49,496 nt of DNA from Saprospiraceae bacterium (GTDB lineage: Bacteria > Bacteroidota > Bacteroidia > Chitinophagales > Saprospiraceae): the NCBI GenBank assembly GCA_022841745.1, contig JALHQW010000053.1:1-49496 (forward strand). The letters run 5' to 3'. The position numbers were made by a program, and so were the translations under genes. Below the pieces are notes generated by a model. The model saw only the letters and a program-made list of their open reading frames with translations, had not been told where the DNA came from and searched no databases. Numbering within the stretch: position 1 is the stretch's first letter; every line of letters begins with the position of its first letter. Shown piece after piece: positions 9,063 through 16,130 of this stretch.

Positions 9063-10604
9063 ATGAAAAAAAACTTTACCTTATTTTTCTTATTTGTGGT
9101 ATGTCTTGCAAATGCTCAGTCTGCTTATGACGAGCCTGCCGGCGTTCCGCACAAGTATTTTGAACTGTCGCTCAAATTCATCAAGGAGACACCTGGGTTC
9201 ACGCCGCCAGTCGCTTCAAGGACGCTTGGATACACAGGGCTTTGCCTCTTCGAATCGGTGGTACACGGCCTTCCCAACTACTACTCCCTGGTGGGCGACC
9301 TTCCCGAATTGAATTATTTGCCCCAACCATCAGAAGGTGAGACTTACAATTGGTCGGTTGTGGCCAACAACGCCATGGCCTTGGTCATGGATAGTCTCTA
9401 CGATAATAAGAGCCTTGACAACAAGGTGCTGCTTTACGCAGCCCGCACAGATTTTAACATCGCCCTAAAAGCACAACTACCCGACGATGTTTACGAGCGC
9501 TCGGTGACCTACGGCGAACTGGTTGGACAAGCCATTTTCGATTATAGCAAAACGGAAAGCGGCTACAGGGGCCAGTACAAAAACTTTCCTTCCAGTTTTG
9601 TGCCACCTGTAGGTGAGGAGTACTGGTCGCCGCTCACGGGGCAGGCCGCCTTGCAGCCCTATTGGGGAGATAACCGGGCCTTTATGCCTGAAAATGTGAC
9701 CGATGGTGCGCTGCCACCGCCACCGCCAAGTTTCAGCACCGACCCAGGCTCAATTTTTTATGCCTACAGCAACCAAGTCTATACCATTAGCCAAAACTTG
9801 ACACAAGCGCAAAAAGACATTGCCACTTTCTGGGCCGACGGCGGAGGCACATTCACCCCACCTGGGCACAGCATCAGCATGTTGCGCCAGCTGCTGCGGG
9901 AAGAGGGCTGGGATTTAGGCAAATCTTCGGTTGCTTATGTCAAATTGGGCCTTTCACTTAGCGATGCTTTCCTCGCTTGCTGGAAGACAAAGTATATCTA
10001 CAATTTGTGCCGCCCCGTCACTTTCATCAAGGCCAATATTGACCCAAACTGGAGTTCTTTCATCGGCACGCCACCTTTCCCCGAATACCCATCGGGGCAC
10101 TCCAGTCAATCGGGTGCCTGGAGCGTCATCATGACAGAACTGTTCGGTGAAGACTATGCTTTTTCGGATAGCACCTACGCTACCACGCATGGTGTACGCT
10201 CCTTCACAGATTTCGAGTCGTGCGCACAGGAGACGGCGGTCTCAAGGCTCTATGGCGGCATCCACTATGATTTTGGGAACCAAAATGGTAGTTACCTGGG
10301 CCGGACAGTGGGAGAGAACATCATCAATCTTTTCCAGCAGGTTTCTTCAACGGCATCACGCACTCAGGAACTTTCATTTGAAGTCTTTCCCAACCCTGCA
10401 AAGGAAGCCGTTTTTATAAAACACCTGACTCCTGCCATGACTCACTTCGAACTGGCCTCGATAACGGGCAGTATGATGAAAACGGGCTTGGTGGACAAGA
10501 ATGGGGTCTCCTTGGAAGGGCTGGAAACGGGTCTTTATTTCATGACCATTTTTGACAGCAAGGGCTACCCGATGGGCCAGCAGAAAATAGTGGTACAACG
10601 ATAG
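9063..10604 (+). CDS. Vanadium-dependent haloperoxidase / PAP2-type secreted enzyme with T9SS domain
   Basis: The 513-residue protein has a signal peptide ending ANAQS and an all-helical PAP2/haloperoxidase core. The active-site signature is present in order: K......RP in KTKYIYNLCRP (about 310-320), PSGH at 343-346, and SRLYGGIHYDFG near 395-406 with the conserved Arg and His. This spacing matches bacterial vanadium-dependent haloperoxidases and the related acid phosphatases. Which of the two activities it has cannot be decided from sequence. The last 75 residues (VFPNPA..., GLYFMTIF) form a T9SS type A sorting domain, so it is predicted to be secreted or surface-anchored. It is a single gene followed by a strong hairpin. 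Confidence 0.85.
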   Translation: MKKNFTLFFLFVVCLANAQSAYDEPAGVPHKYFELSLKFIKETPGFTPPVASRTLGYTGLCLFESVVHGLPNYYSLVGDLPELNYLPQPSEGETYNWSVVANNAMALVMDSLYDNKSLDNKVLLYAARTDFNIALKAQLPDDVYERSVTYGELVGQAIFDYSKTESGYRGQYKNFPSSFVPPVGEEYWSPLTGQAALQPYWGDNRAFMPENVTDGALPPPPPSFSTDPGSIFYAYSNQVYTISQNLTQAQKDIATFWADGGGTFTPPGHSISMLRQLLREEGWDLGKSSVAYVKLGLSLSDAFLACWKTKYIYNLCRPVTFIKANIDPNWSSFIGTPPFPEYPSGHSSQSGAWSVIMTELFGEDYAFSDSTYATTHGVRSFTDFESCAQETAVSRLYGGIHYDFGNQNGSYLGRTVGENIINLFQQVSSTASRTQELSFEVFPNPAKEAVFIKHLTPAMTHFELASITGSMMKTGLVDKNGVSLEGLETGLYFMTIFDSKGYPMGQQKIVVQR

Positions 10605-10663
10605 CTGCTACTTCTATGACGTAACCAGGCGCAACAACAGCCTAAGCTTTCCTGTTCAAATAA

Positions 10664-10699
10664 AACGGCAGCGGCTTCTCGATTGAAGCCGCTGCCGTT
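10664..10699. terminator. Hairpin terminator after the haloperoxidase-like gene
   Basis: A perfect 15-bp stem, AACGGCAGCGGCTTC with its complement, around the loop TCGATT, is followed by GTACTTTTCTT. It lies between convergent genes (9063 + and 10730 -) and probably serves the plus-strand gene. Confidence 0.75.
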
Positions 10700-10729
10700 G
10701 TACTTTTCTTGCCAACCTCAAACTACTTT

Positions 10730-10993
10730 TCAATTGCTTTCCCTGCAATTTGGTTGCTGAAAATTAGGCAAGTTCTGAAGGTGGGAACGCTCGCCCAGCT
10801 TTATTAAAGTATCTTGGTCAAAAACCGCTTTTTTGCATTGGTTGCCCACCTGCCAGGCACAAACAACCTTGTTGTCACTCTGGAAAAGGCCAAGGAATGG
10901 ACGTTTGTCCAATTCGTAGTGCTGTACTTGCATGACCGGGCCACCAACAAAATGACGAACCCTGTCACCGGGATGAAATCTTCTCTTTGCCAT
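10730..10993 (-). CDS. DUF2158 / YodC-like small protein
   Basis: The 87-residue protein begins FHPGDRVRHFVGGPVMQV, the hallmark GD.V...GGP.M.V opening of DUF2158 (YodC-like) proteins. It continues with DNKVVCAWQVG, matching the V.C.W strand, and FDQDTLIKL, matching the usual FP...L element. The fold is expected to be a small SH3-like beta barrel in the cytoplasm; the molecular role is unknown. The C-terminal tail from about residue 70 (RSHLQNLPNF...) is specific to this protein. It has its own ATG and no close same-strand neighbour. Confidence 0.75.
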   Translation of the reverse strand: MAKRRFHPGDRVRHFVGGPVMQVQHYELDKRPFLGLFQSDNKVVCAWQVGNQCKKAVFDQDTLIKLGERSHLQNLPNFQQPNCRESN

Positions 10994-11215
10994 AGTTCGC
11001 TAGGATTTAAACGGTTGATGAATGAATAACGGTTCGACTAACGCCAAGATAGGGCAAAACGTTGAATGCAAAGAAAAAATTCCTTAAAAACGATACAATA
11101 TTTATTTTTTTTGAAGAATAGCAGTTTAAAGGCGCTGTAGAAGCCAATAATTTAGCATAATAAAAAATACAATCTTTTATTTGCAAAATTTATACGAGGT
11201 TTTCTGATGGTGATT

Positions 11216-11938
11216 TTAGAACGACTTCTTTCCTCGATGTCGTTGCCCATGCCCGCCCCAAGGCCGTATTTCTTCGGCATTGAATGCTGCACCAGCGGTC
11301 ATTTTACCAATGAGTTTGATGGTCTCGCCTACCTCCATTTGGACGATGGGGGCGATGAAGGTGGTATCGCTGTACTGAATTTCCCAGCTTTTACCCTTGA
11401 AGTCTTCGAGCTTGAAATGGTCGCCCGCCACCTCCATAATCTTGCCAGAGAGGTAGCCGCTTTCGGGCATTGACCAAATTTTCACTTTCTTATCCTGAAT
11501 GCTATCGTACAGGCTGACGTTGGTGGCAAAAGCCTGCTCCAAACGCCGCCCACCGCCGCCGATGAAAAACAGCGTACCGAGCAATATGCTTAGCAATGCA
11601 CTGAACCCGATCTGCTTGGCAAGCGTGAACTTGTAGCCCCGTTCTGAATTGCGGATGCTGTAAAATGCGATGGCCGTAAAAAGCAACAAAACGCCAATCC
11701 ATAAGAAAGGCAAGAGGCCGAGGAACATCTCCAATTTTGAATGTGACAAGTGGCTCAGCACATTAAAATCAGCCTGCTGGATAGCGAACAGGATGACAGA
11801 GAAGGCCATTGCGCCCAGCAATACGGCCAAACCAAAACCCGCCCAAAGCAGGCCATTCTTCAAGAAATAATACCACCGTGGCATGGGCCGGATGTCCTGC
11901 TGCTTGATGGTTTCAATCAATTTTTCTGAACTTTTCAT
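11216..11938 (-). CDS. Membrane protein paired with an ECF sigma factor
   Basis: The 240-residue protein has a short cytoplasmic N-terminus (LIETIKQQDIRPMPRWYY) and about three membrane segments: LWAGFGLAVLLGAMAFSVIL, the FLGLLPFLWIGVLLLFTAIA region and SALLSILLGTLFFIGG. A soluble domain of about 100 residues follows (VKIWSMPESGYLSGKIMEV...), ending in a His/Gly/Arg-rich tail. The gene lies 10 bp downstream of the ECF sigma gene, the usual place for an anti-sigma factor or a sigma-controlled membrane partner. No zinc-type anti-sigma motif is present, so the anti-sigma role is positional inference. The ATG at 11938 is preferred over an upstream TTG at 11959. Confidence 0.7.
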   Translation of the reverse strand: MKSSEKLIETIKQQDIRPMPRWYYFLKNGLLWAGFGLAVLLGAMAFSVILFAIQQADFNVLSHLSHSKLEMFLGLLPFLWIGVLLLFTAIAFYSIRNSERGYKFTLAKQIGFSALLSILLGTLFFIGGGGRRLEQAFATNVSLYDSIQDKKVKIWSMPESGYLSGKIMEVAGDHFKLEDFKGKSWEIQYSDTTFIAPIVQMEVGETIKLIGKMTAGAAFNAEEIRPWGGHGQRHRGKKSF

Positions 11939-11948
11939 GGCAATGGTT

Positions 11949-12608
11949 TTAAAGTTCAAAATGTAGGTGTTGTGCTTCTGCCAATTGCCGGAAGGCCTTT
12001 TTCGCCCGGTTGATGCGGGTAGCCACCGTGCCTTCTGGCAGCTTCAGCACGTCCGATATTTCTTCGTAGCTCATCGCTTCGAGGAACTTGAGCATCAGCA
12101 CTTCCTTATACGGCAGCGGCAGCCGTTCCAGCAGGGCGTGGGTATCATGGTCAATGTCCTGCCCCTCCTTCAACAATCCCATCACCGTCTCGTCGGGGAT
12201 GTCGGAGCCGATGGTGTCGTTCCAATCCACCCTGTCGTGTTCGCCATGCGATTGCTTTTTGCGGAGCAACGAAACGGCTTGGTTGTGTACGATGCGGTAA
12301 ATCCAACTGGAGAGTTTCAGGCTTTGGTCGAAACCTCGCAGGTGCTTCCAAATACTGATGAACGACTCCTGCAGGATGTCCTCTGCTTCCTCGTCCGAAA
12401 CATGCACCAGCCGCTTGATATAGCGCAGCAGCTGGGCCTCGTACCGCTCGTAGAGGCAGGAAAAGAAGTCCAATTCTGCCAACGATTTCTGGATGATTTC
12501 CAGATCGCTGTGCTTGTCGCATATTTCTTTTGGGACTATCATTTGGGTGCTGCGCAATTGAGGGGAAGTTTCAATATTAATGGCGAGAACGCTGCTGATA
12601 ATTGTCAT
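11949..12608 (-). CDS. ECF-subfamily RNA polymerase sigma factor
   Basis: The 219-residue protein has sigma region 2 (LYERYEAQLLRYIKRL...EEAEDILQESFISIWKHL and WIYRIVHNQAVSLLRKK, about residues 50-135). Sigma region 4 follows (LPLPYKEVLMLKFLEAMSY and EEISDVLKLPEGTVATRINR, about 165-215) with its helix-turn-helix. It lacks regions 1 and 3, as ECF factors do. It directs RNA polymerase to a small regulon, probably in response to an envelope signal. A start at the Met at residue 23 (12542) would give a more typical length, because the first 22 residues look non-conserved. The membrane-protein gene lies immediately downstream. The target promoters are not identifiable here. Confidence 0.9.
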   Translation of the reverse strand: MTIISSVLAINIETSPQLRSTQMIVPKEICDKHSDLEIIQKSLAELDFFSCLYERYEAQLLRYIKRLVHVSDEEAEDILQESFISIWKHLRGFDQSLKLSSWIYRIVHNQAVSLLRKKQSHGEHDRVDWNDTIGSDIPDETVMGLLKEGQDIDHDTHALLERLPLPYKEVLMLKFLEAMSYEEISDVLKLPEGTVATRINRAKKAFRQLAEAQHLHFEL

Positions 12609-12656
12609 TTAAATACCGTATATTCCTTCTTTATGCTGAATTTAAGGATGTGCCAA

Positions 12657-12740
12657 GTCTAAGGCGACTTCTCCAAATGGCCTCTCTAATCTTGCAAATT
12701 TGCACACCTGAAGCGGCCATTTGGAGGTGTCACCTTAGAC
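12657..12740. repeat. 84-bp element with 26-bp inverted ends
   Basis: The left arm at 12657-12682 (GTCTAAGGCGACTTCTCC, then AAATGGCC) and the right arm at 12715-12740 are reverse complements with 3 mismatches in 26. The 32-bp spacer contains the small palindrome TGCAAATTTGCA. It sits between the sigma factor start and the terminator of the DUF2202 gene. It looks like a short palindromic mobile element or a regulatory cruciform; only one copy was noticed in this window. Confidence 0.6.
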
Positions 12741-12770
12741 CTTCAGATAAATGTCATTTAATACTGAAAA

Positions 12771-12800
12771 GGCTGCCCTGCCGCTTAGGGCAAGGCAGCC
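12771..12800 (-). terminator. Terminator of the DUF2202 gene
   Basis: On the minus strand GGCTGCC.TGCC pairs with GGCA.GGCAGCC, a 12-bp stem with one mismatch and a short loop. It is followed by TTTT at 12770-12767. It lies about 30 bp past the stop of the DUF2202 gene. Confidence 0.65.
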
Positions 12801-12829
12801 ATTTTGCTCAAAAATCCAGCAATTCACCT

Positions 12830-13711
12830 TCAGCCACCATTACGTGGGCCGTTGGGGCCGTTACCTCCACCGTTGCCGGGGCCATTGCCAGGGCCGTTGC
12901 CAGTGTTCCCATTAGGGCAATTCCCATTACCCTGGCCGTTGCCAGGGCCGTTGCCAATGCAATTATTGGGGCAAATGCCGCAGATGGAGCCCCCCCTTTC
13001 ATTGGGGGTGCTGATGATTTCATTAAATGTGGCTAAGCTGATATTTTTCGGCACGTAGGTGACGCCCTGATTTTTCAGGTTGCGGTAGTAGGCCCGCATG
13101 TGGTTGCGGCTACCCCTCGTCAGCTCGTTGAACACGGCCTTTATGTCCGCATTGTCCGTGCTGGCCAATCGGGTGGCGAGGTCGGCGATGTCAAGGTCTT
13201 CGATGGTGGCGCCCACCGCCAGGGCATCCTCAACAGAGGCCGAGCCTTTTTCCATCAACATGTTGTAGAGGGCTTGCAAGTCAGCGTTTTTGAAAACGCC
13301 GATGCCATTATCCCCGATGGGATCATCCAATTTGTACTTGTTGATAAGGCAAAGCATGGCATCCATGTGGCGCTGCTCGGCATTGGAGATATTGGAGAAA
13401 ACCTTCGTGCCCCATTTGGCATGCATCCCCAGATAAACATCGTGCGCCAGTTTTTCCTCCTCCCGCATGAAGAGCAATGCGTCAACCTGGGCTGCCGTAA
13501 GTGCCTCAACGGGGTAGTTTGCCGTCAGACAGTCACAAACTTGGTCGGCGTTGTAATTGCTGGTAGGTGCGAGGGCAGCGGTCGTAGCGACTGCCTTCAT
13601 CTCGGTCAACTGTGCGATTTCGGAAGCATCCGTTTCGCAACTTGTAAAGAACATGGCGGCGATTACCAGTGCGGCCATGCTTGCGCTCCAATTAAAAATC
13701 CGCTTTTTCAT
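12830..13711 (-). CDS. DUF2202 ferritin-like lipoprotein with Gly/Asn/Pro-rich tail
   Basis: The 293-residue protein has a lipoprotein signal (MFFTSC lipobox, Cys about residue 25). A helical DUF2202 domain follows at about residues 75-235. It includes LLFMREEEKLAHDVYL, the SNAEQRHMDAM helix and GSRNHMRAYYRNL. The E..H and H..E pairs resemble ferritin-like four-helix bundles, suggesting a diiron or other metal site, but metal binding is not proven. After about residue 250 the chain becomes low complexity, with GNGPGNGQGNG-type repeats and two Cys in ICGICPNNC. This tail is encoded by short direct repeats. It is probably surface- or periplasm-tethered. The gene is monocistronic with its own terminator. 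Confidence 0.8.
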   Translation of the reverse strand: MKKRIFNWSASMAALVIAAMFFTSCETDASEIAQLTEMKAVATTAALAPTSNYNADQVCDCLTANYPVEALTAAQVDALLFMREEEKLAHDVYLGMHAKWGTKVFSNISNAEQRHMDAMLCLINKYKLDDPIGDNGIGVFKNADLQALYNMLMEKGSASVEDALAVGATIEDLDIADLATRLASTDNADIKAVFNELTRGSRNHMRAYYRNLKNQGVTYVPKNISLATFNEIISTPNERGGSICGICPNNCIGNGPGNGQGNGNCPNGNTGNGPGNGPGNGGGNGPNGPRNGG

Positions 13712-13805
13712 GACGCTGTTTTTTAGTTAGCAATATTGGTTCAATCTACTTTCAACTATTGCTACGCAACGGCGTCGGGTTTCTTTCAGGTTTTGAAAAA
13801 AATGT

Positions 13806-16130
13806 TCATTTCACCAAATACATCCCCATCTTTCCCTTGTTCTTCACCTCCACCTCACCCCGGTATTCGCAGTTGAATGCCCGGTTTACAAGTTTATAAG
13901 TTGCTTCCGAGATATTGATTTCCCCGGCGGGGCAATTGCTCTCCATGCGGCTAGCCACGTTCACAGTGTCGCCCCAGATGTCGTAGGCGAACTTCTTGCT
14001 GCCTACCACCCCGGCCACCACCTCGCCCGTGTGTACGCCGATACGGATGTTCCATGATGCCTTCCCGGCCTTGGCCAGTTTGGCGTTGTGCCGCTCCACC
14101 ACTTGCAGCATCTCACGGGCAGCGGCTACGGCGTCGGTGGGGTGGCTCTTGTTCTCCACGGGCAGGCCACCGGCGCACATATAGCTATCGCCAATGGTCT
14201 TTATCTTTTCGAGGTTGTGCCGCTCGCAAACTTCATCGAACTGGAGGAAGAAATCGTTGAGTTCCTGCACCACTTCGGTCGGGTGCATGGTGGACGAAAT
14301 CTTCGTAAATCCTTGAAAATCAGTGAACAGCACACTCACGCTGTCGTAGTGCTGGGGTGTTGCGGTGCCCTTATGCTTGAGTTCGGCGGCCACCTCGTCG
14401 GGCAGGATGTTGAGCAGTAGGCCCTCGGCACGGTTGCGTTCAGCGTCAATCTCCTGCTTTTGTGCCTCTATCTGTCGGTTTTGCGCAGCAAGGCGCTTGT
14501 TCAATCGTCGGCCTATGATCCAACTGCCACCGATGAACAACAAGAAGGCTGCCCCCAATAGTCCTATCCAAGTGGCAGTTTTTCGGAAGCTCTCCTGCTG
14601 CTGGATCTTCATGCTGTCCAACTGTTTTTGGTTTTCAAGCAGGGCTATTTGCTGCTGCTGCTCGGCTTTTTGCCTGGCGGCTTCAAGGCTGTCCAATTCG
14701 TTCTGCTGGGCAAGGCTGGCGATTTCACGGCCCTGTTTTTCTGCCAAAAGCTGCTGCGTAGCAAGTTTGAGTTGCTGTCGGTTGCGCTCCGCCTCCAAGT
14801 TTGCGCTCCGCAAATTGGCCTCTTTGATTTCCTGCTCCCGCCGTAACAGGGCTAGTTCTTTTTGCTGGCGGTCGGCGTCGAGGCGCTGGTTGGTAGCCAC
14901 GAGTTCCAAGCGGTCGTTGTCGGCCTTGAGTTGGTCGAGCGCGAGTTCGCGCAGTTCCTCGTCGGTCAGGTTTTGCAGGGTCTCGTTCTCCGTACGTTCC
15001 AAGAGCGAGTGCAGGGCTTCGAGGTTCTGTTGCCGCAGGCGCTCCTCCCGCAGCAGGCTGTCCTTCAGGTTCAGGTGCTTTTTGTAAAAATCGAGCGCCT
15101 TGTCGTACTCGAAAAGCTGCTGGTAAATCTGCGAGGCGGCATCATAGGCGTCCCGCTGCACGGCGGCATTCTTCGTTTTCTTTGCTGCCTCAATGGCGAA
15201 CTCGTTGTATCTCAGTGCATTGTAGATGTCCTTGTTTTTCAGGTAAATGCTGGCGATGAGGTGCTGCACATAGCTCTTGTCTTCGAGGCCGTTGTCGGCG
15301 GCTTGCAGGTTTTTGAGCGCCAGTTCCCGCTCCCCGGCGTTGTTGTGGGCGATGCCGAGGTTGGTATAGACATAGTTGGCCTTCAGTTTCGGATTGCTGT
15401 TGTAAATGGCCTCGGCTTGCGTGAAATAGTCCACCGCTGCCTTGAAGTCCTGCTGTCGGTTGGCGGCGAACCCGAGGTTGTTGAGGGCCGTGGCCGTGGT
15501 GGCGGGGTCGTTGTTCCGCTGCGACAACTGCCTGATTTTCAGGTAGTAATCAACCGCTTTTTGATAATTGGAGATGGCCAGGTTGGCATCTGCCAATTTT
15601 TCGAGGCAGCGCACCTGGTCGGGGTAGCTGCCCTTCGTTTCATAGTTGTCGAGCAATTTGGCGAAGGCATCCTGTGCTTTGTCGAACTGGGCGGCATTGA
15701 GCAATGCCTCGGCCCGTTTCCATGTGACGGCGAGGGCGGCAACCTCTTTGCCAAGTCTTTGCGCCAGCACCTCGGCCTGCCTGTAATATTCTGCGGCACG
15801 GGAGAAGTAAAGCTCCCGCTCGTAAATGCGCCCGACTCGGAGGCAGGCTTCCAGTTGCCGCTCGTGGCGCTCCTCCTTTTCAGCCAGGCGGAGGTCATAA
15901 ATGGCCAGGCGCAAGTCCTCCACGGCTGGATTGGAAGCCAACGCTGCATCGGTGTTCAGCTTTACGGTGTCCAGCTCCACGAGGGTACCCGCATTGCCCA
16001 GCAGGGGCAACAAGCAGGCAACCAACAACAACAGATATGTGCTGGCCACAAACGTACACCGGAACCCTAGTTCCGGTTTCAGGGCACCGGAACTGGGGTT
16101 CCGGCGTACAGTTGCATGAGCGTTCTTCAT
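13806..16130 (-). CDS. TPR-coiled-coil adenylate/guanylate cyclase, membrane anchored
   Basis: The protein has 774 residues. It has an N-terminal hydrophobic segment (about 29-47), TPR repeats (about 70-370), and a long Gln/Glu/Arg-rich coiled coil (about 390-520). One membrane helix (GLLGAAFLLFIGG, about 525-543) follows. A class III nucleotidyl cyclase domain (about 590-774) has VLFTDFQGFTKIS with the metal Asp, TIGDSYMCAGG, and IRIGVHTGEVVAGVVG. It should place TPRs outside and the cyclase in the cytoplasm, making cAMP or cGMP. The start overlaps the receptor gene stop by 4 bp (ATGA), so the two are translationally coupled. The first 26 codons are partly made of a palindromic repeat; a GTG at 16049 is an alternative start. 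Confidence 0.88.
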   Translation of the reverse strand: MKNAHATVRRNPSSGALKPELGFRCTFVASTYLLLLVACLLPLLGNAGTLVELDTVKLNTDAALASNPAVEDLRLAIYDLRLAEKEERHERQLEACLRVGRIYERELYFSRAAEYYRQAEVLAQRLGKEVAALAVTWKRAEALLNAAQFDKAQDAFAKLLDNYETKGSYPDQVRCLEKLADANLAISNYQKAVDYYLKIRQLSQRNNDPATTATALNNLGFAANRQQDFKAAVDYFTQAEAIYNSNPKLKANYVYTNLGIAHNNAGERELALKNLQAADNGLEDKSYVQHLIASIYLKNKDIYNALRYNEFAIEAAKKTKNAAVQRDAYDAASQIYQQLFEYDKALDFYKKHLNLKDSLLREERLRQQNLEALHSLLERTENETLQNLTDEELRELALDQLKADNDRLELVATNQRLDADRQQKELALLRREQEIKEANLRSANLEAERNRQQLKLATQQLLAEKQGREIASLAQQNELDSLEAARQKAEQQQQIALLENQKQLDSMKIQQQESFRKTATWIGLLGAAFLLFIGGSWIIGRRLNKRLAAQNRQIEAQKQEIDAERNRAEGLLLNILPDEVAAELKHKGTATPQHYDSVSVLFTDFQGFTKISSTMHPTEVVQELNDFFLQFDEVCERHNLEKIKTIGDSYMCAGGLPVENKSHPTDAVAAAREMLQVVERHNAKLAKAGKASWNIRIGVHTGEVVAGVVGSKKFAYDIWGDTVNVASRMESNCPAGEINISEATYKLVNRAFNCEYRGEVEVKNKGKMGMYLVK
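16054..16109. repeat. Palindromic repeat inside the cyclase 5' coding end
   Basis: GTACACCGGAACC (16054-16066) and GGTTCCGGCGTAC (16097-16109) are inverted with one mismatch. Each arm itself contains a CCGGAAC...GTTCCGG palindrome. The repeat encodes the RRNPSSGALKPELGFR region of the cyclase N-terminus. It resembles an inserted REP-like palindrome. Confidence 0.6.

Noticed and set aside
14862-16070. A 402-codon open plus-strand frame
   Set aside because: It is antisense to the TPR region of the cyclase; composition (Val/Gly/Gln-rich) is typical of a shadow frame.
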